Notes: a model not told the origin generated them from the sequence alone. Positions 1 through 6,743 are shown, numbered from the stretch's first letter. The stretch: DNA of 14,245 nt from DATLFQ01 sp035540915 (GCA_035540915.1 DATLFQ010000090.1:1-14245), one strand, 5' to 3'. Numbers and translations are program-made.

Positions 1-162
1 CTCCACGATGTGGGCCGGCGTGGGGAAGTCGGGCTCGCCGGCACCGAAGCCGACGACGTCCTCCCCGGCCGCCTTCATCGCCTTGGCCTTGGCGTCGATG
101 GCCAGCGTGGCGGACTCGGCGACGGCGCCGATCCGAGCAGAGATGCGTCCCATGGCTGCCAT
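1..162 (-). CDS. aspC: Aspartate aminotransferase, N-terminal fragment (runs off the left edge)
   Basis: The minus strand from ATG at 162 reads MAAMGRISARIGAVAESATL and continues through AIDAKAKAMKAAGEDVVGFG and AGEPDFPTPAHIVE. This is the N-terminus of the class I/II PLP-dependent aspartate aminotransferase family, which interconverts aspartate/2-oxoglutarate and oxaloacetate/glutamate in the cytoplasm. The GAGEPDFPTP motif is characteristic of these enzymes. Only about 54 residues are in the window; the PLP lysine lies beyond it. A second in-frame ATG at 153 would give MGRISARIG, closer to many homologues, but GGGAGG at about 12 nt favours 162. The gene is divergent from serC, with 9 bp between start codons. 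The family call is secure; exact substrate specificity cannot be judged from this fragment. Confidence 0.88.
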   Translation of the reverse strand, partial: MAAMGRISARIGAVAESATLAIDAKAKAMKAAGEDVVGFGAGEPDFPTPAHIVE

Positions 163-171
163 GCTGTCACA

Positions 172-1317
172 GTGCCTCCCGACCCTTCCTTTGACATCGC
201 CATCCCTCGCGACCTGCTGCCGGCCGACGGGCGGTTCGGCTCCGGGCCGTCCAAGGTGCGGGTTTCGGCGCTGGCTGCGCTCGCCGCCACCGGCACGTCG
301 TATCTGGGGACGAGCCACCGCCAGGCGCCGGTGAAGTCGATGGTGGCGCGGCTGCGGGCCGCCGTGCGCGAGCTGTTCGGGCTGCCCGACGACTACGAGG
401 TGGTGCTCGGGAACGGCGGCGCCTCGCTGTTCTGGGACATCGCCGCGGCGTGCCTGGTCGAGCGGCGCAGCCAGCACCTGGTGTTCGGCGAGTTCTCGTC
501 GAAGTTCGCCGGGGTGACGGCGGGGGCGCCGTTCCTCGACGAGCCGGACGTGATCTCGGCGCCGGTGGGTTCGCACCCGTCGGCGGTGGCCCGGGAAGGC
601 ATCGACCTGTACGCCTTCACCCACAACGAGACGTCCACCGGGGTGGCCATGCCGCTGGCCCGGGTGGAGGGGGCGGACGCGGGCGCGCTGGTGGCGGTCG
701 ACGCCACCTCGGGCGCCGGAGCCATCCGCTTCGACCCGTCGGGCGTCGACGCCTACTACTTCTCGCTGCAGAAGGGCTTCGCCTCCGACGGCGGACTGTG
801 GGTGGCGGTGCTGTCGCCGGCGGCGGTCGAGCGGGCCGAGCGGGTGGCGGCGCTCGCCGGTCGGTGGGTGCCGTCGTCGCTCGACCTGCGCATCTCGGTC
901 GAGTCATCCCGGAAGGACGAGACGTGGAACACGCCCGGCTTGGCCGCGCTGTTCCTCGCCGTCGACCAGGCCGAGTGGGTGCTCGGGCAGGGCGGCCTGG
1001 AGTGGGCCGCGTCTCGGTGCGAGCGGTCGGCCGACGTGCTGTACGGGTGGGCCGAGGCGTCGGCCTACGCCACCCCCTTCGTGGCCAAGCCCAACGAGCG
1101 GTCGCCGGTGGTCGGCACCATCGACCTTGACCCGTCGGTGGACGCCGCCGCCGTGTGCCGGGTCCTGAGGGCGAACGGGGTCGTCGACACCGACCCCTAC
1201 CGCAAGCTCGGCCGCAACCAGCTCCGCGTCGCCATGTTCCCCGCCGTCGACCCCACCGACGTCGAAGCCCTCACCCGCTGCGTCGACTGGGTCGTCGAGG
1301 CGCTTTCGAGTGCATAG
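172..1317 (+). CDS. serC: Phosphoserine aminotransferase, actinobacterial type
   Basis: Predicted PLP enzyme converting 3-phosphohydroxypyruvate and glutamate to O-phosphoserine in serine biosynthesis (cytoplasm). The protein closely resembles mycobacterial SerC as I recall it: DGRFGSGPSKVRVSALAALA near the N-terminus, GTSHRQAPVK, GNGGASLFWDIAAACLVERR, HNETSTGVA, DATSGAGAI, the probable PLP lysine K201 in YFSLQKGFASDGGLW, and a C-terminal DTDPYRKLGRNQLRVAMFPA. GTG at 172 gives 381 residues, close to the family length of about 375; the frame is open upstream to position 10, but that part is antisense to aspC. No Shine-Dalgarno precedes the GTG, so a leaderless transcript is possible. The last three codons (Ser, Ala, stop) lie inside a hairpin repeat, and the protein ends a few residues beyond the usual VDWVVE end. 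Confidence 0.95.
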   Translation: MPPDPSFDIAIPRDLLPADGRFGSGPSKVRVSALAALAATGTSYLGTSHRQAPVKSMVARLRAAVRELFGLPDDYEVVLGNGGASLFWDIAAACLVERRSQHLVFGEFSSKFAGVTAGAPFLDEPDVISAPVGSHPSAVAREGIDLYAFTHNETSTGVAMPLARVEGADAGALVAVDATSGAGAIRFDPSGVDAYYFSLQKGFASDGGLWVAVLSPAAVERAERVAALAGRWVPSSLDLRISVESSRKDETWNTPGLAALFLAVDQAEWVLGQGGLEWAASRCERSADVLYGWAEASAYATPFVAKPNERSPVVGTIDLDPSVDAAAVCRVLRANGVVDTDPYRKLGRNQLRVAMFPAVDPTDVEALTRCVDWVVEALSSA

Positions 1318-1346
1318 GCGTCGGTTTCCGACGCCTATGCACTCGG
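1300..1346 (+). repeat. 47-bp hairpin element, left copy
   Basis: Positions 1307-1324 and 1328-1345 form a perfect 18-bp inverted repeat with a 3-nt TTT loop; the arm contains GAGTGCATAGGCGTCGG. The full 47 bp (1300-1346) recurs in inverted orientation at 2305-2351. Because the arm contains AGT GCA TAG on each strand, it gives serC (plus) and the convergent DUF559 gene (minus) identical Ser-Ala-stop endings. It probably ends transcription from both sides, but no run of U follows it, so it is not a canonical intrinsic terminator. Confidence 0.95.
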
Positions 1347-2264
1347 AACGCGGGCCACGGCGCTTCGGACGGTGGCAGCGACCCGCTCGGGGTGGGTGGT
1401 GATGTCGGTCCACATGAAGCGGTAGGGGCGCCAGCCGTGATTGAGGGCCTCGTTGTCTCGGCGGCGGTCGGCCTCCATTTGATCCATGCGGGCGTGCCAG
1501 CGGCGGCCGTCGGCCTCGAGCAGGACCCGCTCGTCGGGGTAGGCCAGGTCGACGCGGCCTTCGCCGTTGTCCCGCCACGGCAGCGGGTACTGGCGCCAGG
1601 GCGTCGGCAGACCGCCTTCCCGGAGCACTTTCAGGAGGCGGCGCTCCAGCACCGACTCGGGTGGCACATAGCCGGGGCCACGGGACGCCAGCACCGCGCC
1701 GAGCTTGCGCATGCCCCGCTTGCCCGGCCGGCGCAGCTCGTCGTACAGCAGATGCACGACGGGCAGGGCACAGCGGCGGTTGACGTGGGCGTCCTCGACG
1801 ACCATGGCCAGACGCGGCAGTGTCACCTCACGGCAGGCCGCCAGGTCGACCAGCGTCCGGGCGACGGTCGTAGCCGGAATGCCGTCGACCGCTGTCCGGT
1901 GGGCCGGCCGGAAGTCGGTGGATTGGCGGAGCTGCGAACCCAGTCGCTGGTGGTCGCCGTGCGCCAGCATCACGACGACGGGCCCCTCGCAGAACGTCAG
2001 CAGCTTGTGGAGGGCGGCCGCCGATTGGTGTGACACGACGGCCGTCGGGCCGGCCTCGAGGCAGGCGGCCATCAGCCGCCGTCGCCACGAGTCGGGCCAG
2101 CCGGGAAGCCCGTAGACGCCCTCCGCCACCTTCAACCAGCGTGTCGAGCGAAGGCGCCGGTCGATCAGTGAACCGGTGCCTCCGGCGGTGAGCACCTGCG
2201 CGCGAGAGAACAGGCCGAACTGACGTGACGCCAGCCCCGCAACAGCACCATCGACGTCGGCCAT
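1335..2264 (-). CDS. AbiEi-type winged-helix plus DUF559 (PD-(D/E)XK-like) protein
   Basis: A 309-residue protein. Residues about 1-55 (ASRQFGLFSRAQVLTAGG then DRRLRSTRWLKVAEGVYGLP) resemble the N-terminal winged helix of AbiEi-family type IV antitoxins. Residues about 200-300 resemble DUF559, a Vsr-like PD-(D/E)XK nuclease fold: E205, D239 in GRVDLAYPDERVLLEADGRR, E250-A-D252, H257, and a terminal GWRPYRFMWTDI. The ATG at 2264 is preceded by AAGGAG at a 6-nt spacing, which decides against the upstream GTG at 2294. No partner toxin gene is adjacent. The gene is convergent with serC and its last codons Ser-Ala-stop come from the left hairpin repeat. Proteins of this architecture are common in actinobacterial genomes but their function is unknown to me; nuclease activity is inferred from the motif only. 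Confidence 0.85.
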   Translation of the reverse strand: MADVDGAVAGLASRQFGLFSRAQVLTAGGTGSLIDRRLRSTRWLKVAEGVYGLPGWPDSWRRRLMAACLEAGPTAVVSHQSAAALHKLLTFCEGPVVVMLAHGDHQRLGSQLRQSTDFRPAHRTAVDGIPATTVARTLVDLAACREVTLPRLAMVVEDAHVNRRCALPVVHLLYDELRRPGKRGMRKLGAVLASRGPGYVPPESVLERRLLKVLREGGLPTPWRQYPLPWRDNGEGRVDLAYPDERVLLEADGRRWHARMDQMEADRRRDNEALNHGWRPYRFMWTDITTHPERVAATVRSAVARVPSA

Positions 2265-2304
2265 GACGGCTCCTTGAGCGGAGCGGCCGTACACGGGCGC
2301 TGTC

Positions 2305-2351
2305 CCGAGTGCATAGGCGTCGGAAACCGACGCCTATGCACTCGAAAGCGC
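2305..2351 (-). repeat. 47-bp hairpin element, right copy (inverted)
   Basis: Exact reverse complement of 1300-1346. The 18-bp arms are at 2306-2323 and 2327-2344, with loop AAA. It lies 8 nt past the ilvC stop codon and about 40 bp upstream of the DUF559 gene's ATG, so it could end ilvBNC transcription while sitting in the promoter zone of the DUF559 gene. No U-tract follows it on the minus strand. Confidence 0.95.
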
Positions 2352-2359
2352 GAGACCTG

Positions 2360-3388
2360 CTAGCCGCCGGACACGTCCTGGGGGCGGGCCTGGCCGGCAG
2401 CGATGAAGGGCATCATGGCACGGAGCTGGGCGCCGACGACCTCGATGGGGTGGGACTTGCCGGCCTCGCGCAGCTCGTCGAACCGCCGGCGGCCGGCCCG
2501 GTTCTCGGCGATCCACTCCTCGGCGAATGTGCCCGAGCGGATCTCCTCCAGGATGCGGGCCATCTCCTCCTTGACCGCCGAGTTGATGATGCGCGGGCCC
2601 CGGGTCAGGTCGCCGTACTCGGCGGTGTCGGAGATGGAGAACCGCATGCCGGCGATGCCCTGCTCGTACATCAGGTCGACGATCAGCTTCAGCTCGTGCA
2701 GGCACTCGAAGTAGGCCGACTCGGGCTGGTAGCCGGCGCCGACCAGCGTTTCGTAGCCGGCCATCACCAGCGCCGTCACCCCGCCGCAGAGGACGACCTG
2801 CTCGCCGAACAGGTCTGTCTCGGTCTCCTCCTCGAAGGTGGTCTCGAGCACGCCCGCCCGGGTGGCGCCGATGGCGTGCGCGTACGACAGCGCCAGGTCC
2901 CGGGCCTTGCCCGACGCGTCCTGGGCCACCGCGATCAGCGCCGGCACGCCGCCGCCCGCCTCGTAGGTGCGCCGCACCAGGTGGCCCGGCCCCTTGGGGG
3001 CGACCATGGCGACGTCGACGCCCGGCGGCGGCGTGATCAGCCCGAAGCGGATGTTGAAGCCGTGGGCGAAGAACACGGCGTCGCCCTCCGACAGGTGCGG
3101 CGCGATGGACGAGTCGTACACCGCCTGCTGCTCGGTGTCGGGCAGCAGGATCATGACGAGGTCGGCCTCGGCCGCCGCCTCGGCCACGGTCCGCACGGCG
3201 AGCCCCGCCGCCTCCGCCTTGGCCCGGGACGACGAGCCCTCCCGCAGGCCGACGCGCACGTCGATGCCCGACTCCTTGAGGTTGAGCGCGTGGGCGTGAC
3301 CCTGGGACCCGTAGCCGATGACGGCGACCTTCCGGCTGCCGACCAGCCCGGCATCGGCGTCGTTCTCGTAGGAGATGGAAGCTGCCAT
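2360..3388 (-). CDS. ilvC: Ketol-acid reductoisomerase (class I, short form)
   Basis: Predicted NAD(P)H- and Mg2+-dependent isomerisation and reduction of acetolactate or acetohydroxybutyrate, the second common step of Val/Leu/Ile synthesis. The Rossmann motif VAVIGYGSQGHAHALNL is at about residues 21-37, followed by GLREGSSSRAKAE in the cofactor-specificity loop, then MVAPKGPGHLVRR, TTFEEETETDLFGEQVVLCG (metal-binding acidic residues) and ECLHELKLIVDLMYEQG. The 342 residues match the short class I enzymes. ATG at 3388 leaves 5 nt after the ilvN stop; an in-frame TTG at 3397 would overlap the ilvN stop codon and add three residues. It is the last gene of ilvBNC, and a hairpin repeat begins 8 nt after its stop. 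Confidence 0.96.
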   Translation of the reverse strand: MAASISYENDADAGLVGSRKVAVIGYGSQGHAHALNLKESGIDVRVGLREGSSSRAKAEAAGLAVRTVAEAAAEADLVMILLPDTEQQAVYDSSIAPHLSEGDAVFFAHGFNIRFGLITPPPGVDVAMVAPKGPGHLVRRTYEAGGGVPALIAVAQDASGKARDLALSYAHAIGATRAGVLETTFEEETETDLFGEQVVLCGGVTALVMAGYETLVGAGYQPESAYFECLHELKLIVDLMYEQGIAGMRFSISDTAEYGDLTRGPRIINSAVKEEMARILEEIRSGTFAEEWIAENRAGRRRFDELREAGKSHPIEVVGAQLRAMMPFIAAGQARPQDVSGG

Positions 3389-3393
3389 GGCGC

Positions 3394-3921
3394 TCAACCG
3401 ACCTTTCCGCTCACGCTGCGCAGGCGGGGTGCCTGCCGCTCCAGCTTGGGCAGCGCCACCCGGCCGGTGCGCTGCACCTCGACGATGCCGTACGGCCGCA
3501 TCAGCTCCTCGAAGTCGTCGATCTTGCGGGGCGACCCGGCCAGCATCACCGTCAGCCCCTCCTGGCCCACGTCGACGATCTTTCCCTCGAACACCTGCAC
3601 CAGCTCGATGACCTGGCCCCGGGTGCCGCCGGCCGCGGCCCGCACCGTCACCAGCACCAGCTCGCGCTCCACCGACTCGTCGGGCGCCAGCTCGCTGATC
3701 TTCACGACGTTGATGAGCTTGAACAGCTGCTTGGTGATCTGCTCCAGCGGCTTGGACTCGACGTCGACCACGATGGTGATGCGGGAGAACCGCTCGTCGT
3801 CGGTGGGGGCGACCGCCAGCGAGTAGATGTTGAAGCCGCGGCGGGCGAACAGGCCTGCGACCCGGGTCAGCACCCCGGAGCGGTTCTCCACCAGGACCGA
3901 GAGCGTGTGGTGGACGGCCAC
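3394..3921 (-). CDS. ilvN: Acetolactate synthase small (regulatory) subunit
   Basis: A 175-residue regulatory subunit that in this family binds the catalytic subunit and confers valine feedback control. An N-terminal ACT domain is clear: HTLSVLVENRSGVLTRVAGL followed by FARRGFNIYSLAVAPT, residues about 5-40. The C-terminal half (ELVLVTVRA to about residue 160) matches the ALS_ss_C domain. The start is GTG at 3921, one nucleotide after the ilvB stop codon, with GGGAGG about 8 nt upstream inside the ilvB 3' end, consistent with translational coupling. It ends 5 nt before the ilvC ATG. Length and order match the actinobacterial ilvBNC operon. Confidence 0.96.
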   Translation of the reverse strand: MAVHHTLSVLVENRSGVLTRVAGLFARRGFNIYSLAVAPTDDERFSRITIVVDVESKPLEQITKQLFKLINVVKISELAPDESVERELVLVTVRAAAGGTRGQVIELVQVFEGKIVDVGQEGLTVMLAGSPRKIDDFEELMRPYGIVEVQRTGRVALPKLERQAPRLRSVSGKVG

Positions 3922-3922
3922 G

Positions 3923-5650
3923 TCAGCGACCTCCCTGGCCCATGGAGGGGTCCAGGATGATGGTGTCGTTGGAGGTCCCGGCGGCGACCATCGGATACAC
4001 CTTCTCCGACGAGTCGGTGCGGAAGTCGATGACGACGGGCCGGTCGTCGATCTCGTTGGCCTTGTCGATGGCCGGCTGCACCTCCTCGGGACTCTCCACC
4101 CGCAGCCCGACGCAGCCCATGGCCTCCGCCCACATCCTGTAGTCCGGCAGGTCGGGCGACAGGTACACCTCGCTGTAGCGCTCCTCGTAGAAGAGCTCCT
4201 GCCACTGGCGGACCATGCCCAGGTAGGCGTTGTTGAGGATGGCCACCTTGACGGGGATGCGCTCGGCCGACGCCGTGACCAGCTCCTGGGCGGTCATCTG
4301 GAAGCACCCGTCGCCGTCGATGGCCCACACCATGCGGTCGGGGCGGCCCACCTTGGCGCCGATGGCGGCCGGGACGGCGAAGCCCATGGTGCCCAGGCCG
4401 CCGGAGTTGACCCAGGTGCGCGGGGTGTCGAACTTCCAGTACTGCGACGCCCACATCTGGTGCTGGCCCACGCCGGACACCACGATGGTGTCGTCGGGCG
4501 TCGAGTCCCGCAGCTGCTCGATGACGTACTGCGGCTTGAGGCTGCAGCCGGTGTCGAAGGACTGGTCGTAGTGCAGGGGATAGTCGCGCTGCCAGCGCCG
4601 CACCGTCTCCATCCACGGCGTTCGGTCGGGCTGCCCGGCATCGGGGCCGGCCTCGCGCAGCACCCGCACCAGCTCCTCGACGACCAGCCGGACGTCGCCC
4701 ACGATGGGGATGTCGGGCCGGCGCACCTTGCCCAGCTCGGCCGGGTCGATGTCGACGTGGATGACCTTGGCGAAGGGGGCGAAGCTGGGAACGTGGCCGG
4801 TGACCCGGTCGTCGAAGCGGGCGCCCAGGGTGATCAGCAGGTCCGACTTCTGCAGCGAGGTGACGGCGGTGTAGTTGCCGTGCATGCCCGGCATGCCCAG
4901 GGCCAGCGCGTGGCGGTCGGGGAACGCTCCCCGGGCCATCAGTGTGGTGACCACCGGGATGCCGGTCAGCTCGGCCAGCTCCAGCAGGGCGGCGCTGGCG
5001 TCGGCCTTCAGGATCCCCCCGCCCGCATAGATGACGGGGCGCTCGCTCTGGCCGATCAGCTCGGCGGCCGCCTTGATCATGCGGGGGTGGCCCCGGACGG
5101 TGGGCTTGTAGCCGGGCAGGTCGACCGAGGTCGGCCAGTACCAGTCCATGGTCTCCATCGACACGTCCTTGGGCACGTCGATGAGCACCGGGCCGGGCCG
5201 GCCGGTGGTGGCGACGTGGAAGGCCTCCCGCACCACCTGGGGGATGTCCTGCGCGCGGGTGATCAGCCAGTTGTGCTTGGTGACCGACTGGGTGATTCCG
5301 GTGGTGTCGGCCTCCTGGAAGGCGTCGCTGCCCAGCGCCTTGGTCCCGACCTGGCCGGTGACCACCACGATGGGCACCGAGTCCATGTACGCGTCGCACA
5401 GCGGCGTGACGATGTTGGTGGCGGCCGGCCCGCTGGTGACCAGGGCCACGCCAGGGCGACCGGTGACCTGCGCGTAGCCCTCGGCCATGTGGCCGGCGCC
5501 CTGCTCGTGGCGCACCAGGATGTGGCGGATGGTCGAGTCGATGATCGGGTCGTACACCGGCAGGATGGCGCCGCCGGGTAGGCCGAACATGACCTCGACG
5601 TGCTCCATCTCGAGGCTCTTGATGAGGGCCTGGGCCCCGGTCAGCTTCAT
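3923..5650 (-). CDS. ilvB: Acetolactate synthase large (catalytic) subunit
   Basis: A 575-residue thiamine-diphosphate enzyme condensing pyruvate with pyruvate or 2-oxobutyrate, the first common step of branched-chain amino acid synthesis. Visible motifs: FGLPGGAILPVYD, the ThDP-activating glutamate E49 in RHEQGAGHMAEGYA, GRPGPVLIDVPKDV, the FAD-domain GARFDDRVTG, and the ThDP/Mg signature from GDG (about residue 445) to NN (about residue 473). The frame is open far upstream, but ATG at 5650 begins the conserved MKLTGAQALI and is preceded by AGGAG at 7 nt, so the longer reading is rejected; that upstream DNA is the regulatory leader. First structural gene of ilvBNC, regulated by the attenuator immediately upstream. 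Confidence 0.97.
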   Translation of the reverse strand: MKLTGAQALIKSLEMEHVEVMFGLPGGAILPVYDPIIDSTIRHILVRHEQGAGHMAEGYAQVTGRPGVALVTSGPAATNIVTPLCDAYMDSVPIVVVTGQVGTKALGSDAFQEADTTGITQSVTKHNWLITRAQDIPQVVREAFHVATTGRPGPVLIDVPKDVSMETMDWYWPTSVDLPGYKPTVRGHPRMIKAAAELIGQSERPVIYAGGGILKADASAALLELAELTGIPVVTTLMARGAFPDRHALALGMPGMHGNYTAVTSLQKSDLLITLGARFDDRVTGHVPSFAPFAKVIHVDIDPAELGKVRRPDIPIVGDVRLVVEELVRVLREAGPDAGQPDRTPWMETVRRWQRDYPLHYDQSFDTGCSLKPQYVIEQLRDSTPDDTIVVSGVGQHQMWASQYWKFDTPRTWVNSGGLGTMGFAVPAAIGAKVGRPDRMVWAIDGDGCFQMTAQELVTASAERIPVKVAILNNAYLGMVRQWQELFYEERYSEVYLSPDLPDYRMWAEAMGCVGLRVESPEEVQPAIDKANEIDDRPVVIDFRTDSSEKVYPMVAAGTSNDTIILDPSMGQGGR

Positions 5651-5690
5651 CTGGTTGCTCCTGCGGTTCCGGTCGGGGACGAATTCGGGC

Positions 5691-5724
5691 GGGAACGAAA
5701 ACGACCTCCCGGCTGGGAGGTCGT
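5691..5724 (-). terminator. Intrinsic terminator of the ilvB leader (attenuator)
   Basis: On the minus strand ACGACCTCCC, loop AGCC, GGGAGGTCGT form a perfect 10-bp stem (5724-5715 with 5710-5701), followed at once by the U-rich stretch TTTCGTTCC. It lies between the leader peptide and ilvB, about 50 nt before the ilvB start, where an attenuator terminator is expected. Confidence 0.9.
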
Positions 5725-5725
5725 G

Positions 5726-5753
5726 AGCGCACGCGGCGGAGGCAGCGTGCGCT
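5726..5753 (-). promoter_or_regulatory. Leader hairpin overlapping the leader-peptide stop codon
   Basis: AGCGCACGC (5753-5745) and GCGTGCGCT (5734-5726) form a perfect 9-bp stem with a 10-nt loop. The 5' arm begins within the TAG of the leader peptide, so a ribosome stalled on the Ile-Leu-Val-Leu codons would mask it, while a ribosome that has finished and left would not. This is the position of the pause or anti-antiterminator hairpin in classical attenuators. I could not find a convincing alternative antiterminator pairing by eye. Confidence 0.65.
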
Positions 5754-5784
5754 AGGTGAGTACGAGGATCCGGGTGGCGGGCAT
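5752..5784 (-). CDS. ilvL: ilvBNC leader peptide (MPATRILVLT)
   Basis: A ten-codon open frame reads M-P-A-T-R-I-L-V-L-T-stop. Four consecutive branched-chain codons (ATC CTC GTA CTC) are followed by one Thr and TAG. Such a run directly upstream of a hairpin and an intrinsic terminator before ilvB is the arrangement known for ribosome-mediated attenuation of ilv operons in enterobacteria, with leader peptides also reported for actinobacterial ilvBNC. Translation would sense charged tRNA-Ile, -Leu and -Val: stalling should favour read-through into ilvB, free translation should favour termination. There is no strong Shine-Dalgarno (only GGGCAGG close to ATG), and the putative promoter would start transcription within a few nucleotides of the ATG, suggesting a leaderless message. 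The gene symbol is by analogy. Confidence 0.82.
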   Translation of the reverse strand: MPATRILVLT

Positions 5785-5793
5785 GGCCTGCCC

Positions 5794-5823
5794 AGTGTGG
5801 CAGGTGCGGCCGGTTGGTGGCAA
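5794..5823 (-). promoter_or_regulatory. Putative ilvBNC promoter
   Basis: On the minus strand TTGCCA (5823-5818, five of six bases of the sigma-70-type -35) is separated by 18 nt from CACACT (5799-5794, weak -10). The start site would fall about 7 nt downstream, at or just before the leader-peptide ATG at 5784. The -35 lies 5 bp from the start codon of the divergent DUF1206 gene. Assigned by eye; the -10 match is modest. Confidence 0.5.
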
Positions 5824-5828
5824 CGCAG

Positions 5829-6677
5829 ATGGGTGACAACCGGGGGGTGCACGCCCTGCGCCGCGCCTTCGGGGCCGTCGAGGACGCCGCCGGGAGCCCC
5901 TGGGCCGAGCGGCTGGCGTCCGCCGGCCTGACGGCCCGCGGCGTCGTCTACTGCGTGGTGGCGATCCTGGCCGTCCAGTTGCCCACCGGCAAGGCGTCGC
6001 CGGCCAACAAGGACGGCGCGCTGGTCACCGTGGCCCACCAGCCGCTCGGTCGGATCCTGCTGGTCGTACTGGCGCTCGGGTTCGCCGCCTACGCCGCCTG
6101 GCGCTTCCTGGAGGCCGCCGTCGGCCGGCGCGGCAAGGACGGGGTGAAGTCGGCGGCGGTCCGCCTGGCCGACGTGGCCCGGGGCGCGGTCTACCTGGTG
6201 CTGCTCGCCTCGGCCGTGGCCGTCCTGGTGGACGACAACGACTCGGCCCGGGAGGAGGAGCCCGAGTGGACGGCCAGGGTCCTCGCCCACGGCGGCGGGC
6301 GGGCCCTCGTCATCGGGATCGGACTGGGCCTCGTCGGCGTGGGCGTCTACCTGGCCGTCCGAGGTGCCAGGCAGAAGTTCCGGAAGTCCCTCGACACGGC
6401 GTCCATGTCGGCACGGGCCCGGTGCTGGCTGCCCCGCCTGGGCACGCTCGGCTACGTGTCGCGTGGCGTCGTGGCCGCCCTCATCGGGTGGTTTCTGGCC
6501 AAGGCGGCGCTGGACTTCGACCCGGCCGACTCGGTGGGCGTCGACGGCGCCCTCCGGCGGCTGGCGGCCCAGCCGTACGGGCCCTGGTTGCTGGCCCTCG
6601 TCGCCGCTGGGCTCCTGGCCTTCGGCCTGTTCTCGTTCGTCGAGGCCCGCTACCGGCAGGTCCTCGAGAACGCCTGA
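5829..6677 (+). CDS. DUF1206 family integral membrane protein
   Basis: A 282-residue protein with six hydrophobic segments arranged as three pairs, at about residues 37-52, 73-96, 118-135, 158-178, 208-228 and 251-272. Each pair begins with a similar motif (LTARGVVYCVVAI, ADVARGAVYLVLLA, LGYVSRGVVAALIG), the internal triplication typical of DUF1206. Function unknown; the family is found mainly in actinobacteria and predicted to lie in the cytoplasmic membrane. ATG at 5829 is preceded by GGTGG at 8 nt; an in-frame TTG at 5814 is possible but less likely. It is divergent from ilvB and its 5' end adjoins the ilvBNC promoter. Nothing in the sequence ties it to branched-chain metabolism, although an exporter or accessory role would fit the location. 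Confidence 0.85.
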   Translation: MGDNRGVHALRRAFGAVEDAAGSPWAERLASAGLTARGVVYCVVAILAVQLPTGKASPANKDGALVTVAHQPLGRILLVVLALGFAAYAAWRFLEAAVGRRGKDGVKSAAVRLADVARGAVYLVLLASAVAVLVDDNDSAREEEPEWTARVLAHGGGRALVIGIGLGLVGVGVYLAVRGARQKFRKSLDTASMSARARCWLPRLGTLGYVSRGVVAALIGWFLAKAALDFDPADSVGVDGALRRLAAQPYGPWLLALVAAGLLAFGLFSFVEARYRQVLENA

Positions 6678-6743
6678 CAACGGCGGCATCGAGGGAGTGC
6701 AACGGGACGGCCCGCACGGCGGATCGGGCTGGGGGGCCAGCAC

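Larger units (their letters stand above)
1300..2351. mobile_element. Putative single-gene cassette bounded by inverted hairpin repeats
   Basis: The two 47-bp hairpin elements (1300-1346 and 2305-2351) are exact inverted copies and enclose one gene, encoding an AbiEi-like plus DUF559 protein. The unit sits exactly between the 3' ends of serC and ilvC, with the left copy overlapping the serC stop codon. The trinucleotide GAG flanks both outer edges (1297-1299 and 2352-2354), compatible with a 3-bp target duplication but also with chance. No transposase is present. The mobile interpretation is inference from the layout. Confidence 0.35.

Noticed and set aside
1300..2351. The two hairpins as ordinary intrinsic terminators
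   Set aside because: Perfect stems but no U-tract follows on either strand; terminator function is possible but is not shown by the sequence, so they are listed as repeats.
1297..2354. GAG target-site duplication at the outer edges of the hairpin cassette
   Set aside because: Only three bases match; expected by chance about 1 in 64, so not used as evidence of transposition.
2309..5581. Long plus-strand frames (about 505 and 584 codons) antisense to ilvC, ilvN and ilvB
   Set aside because: Low-complexity Val/Asp/Gly/His-rich translations typical of antisense reading of high-GC genes; the minus-strand genes are unambiguous.
3867..6743. Very long open frame (958 codons) on the minus strand across ilvB and the DUF1206 gene
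   Set aside because: It is a GC-rich shadow: Arg/Pro/Gly/His-rich with no domain, and it overlaps two genes whose motifs and starts are clear.
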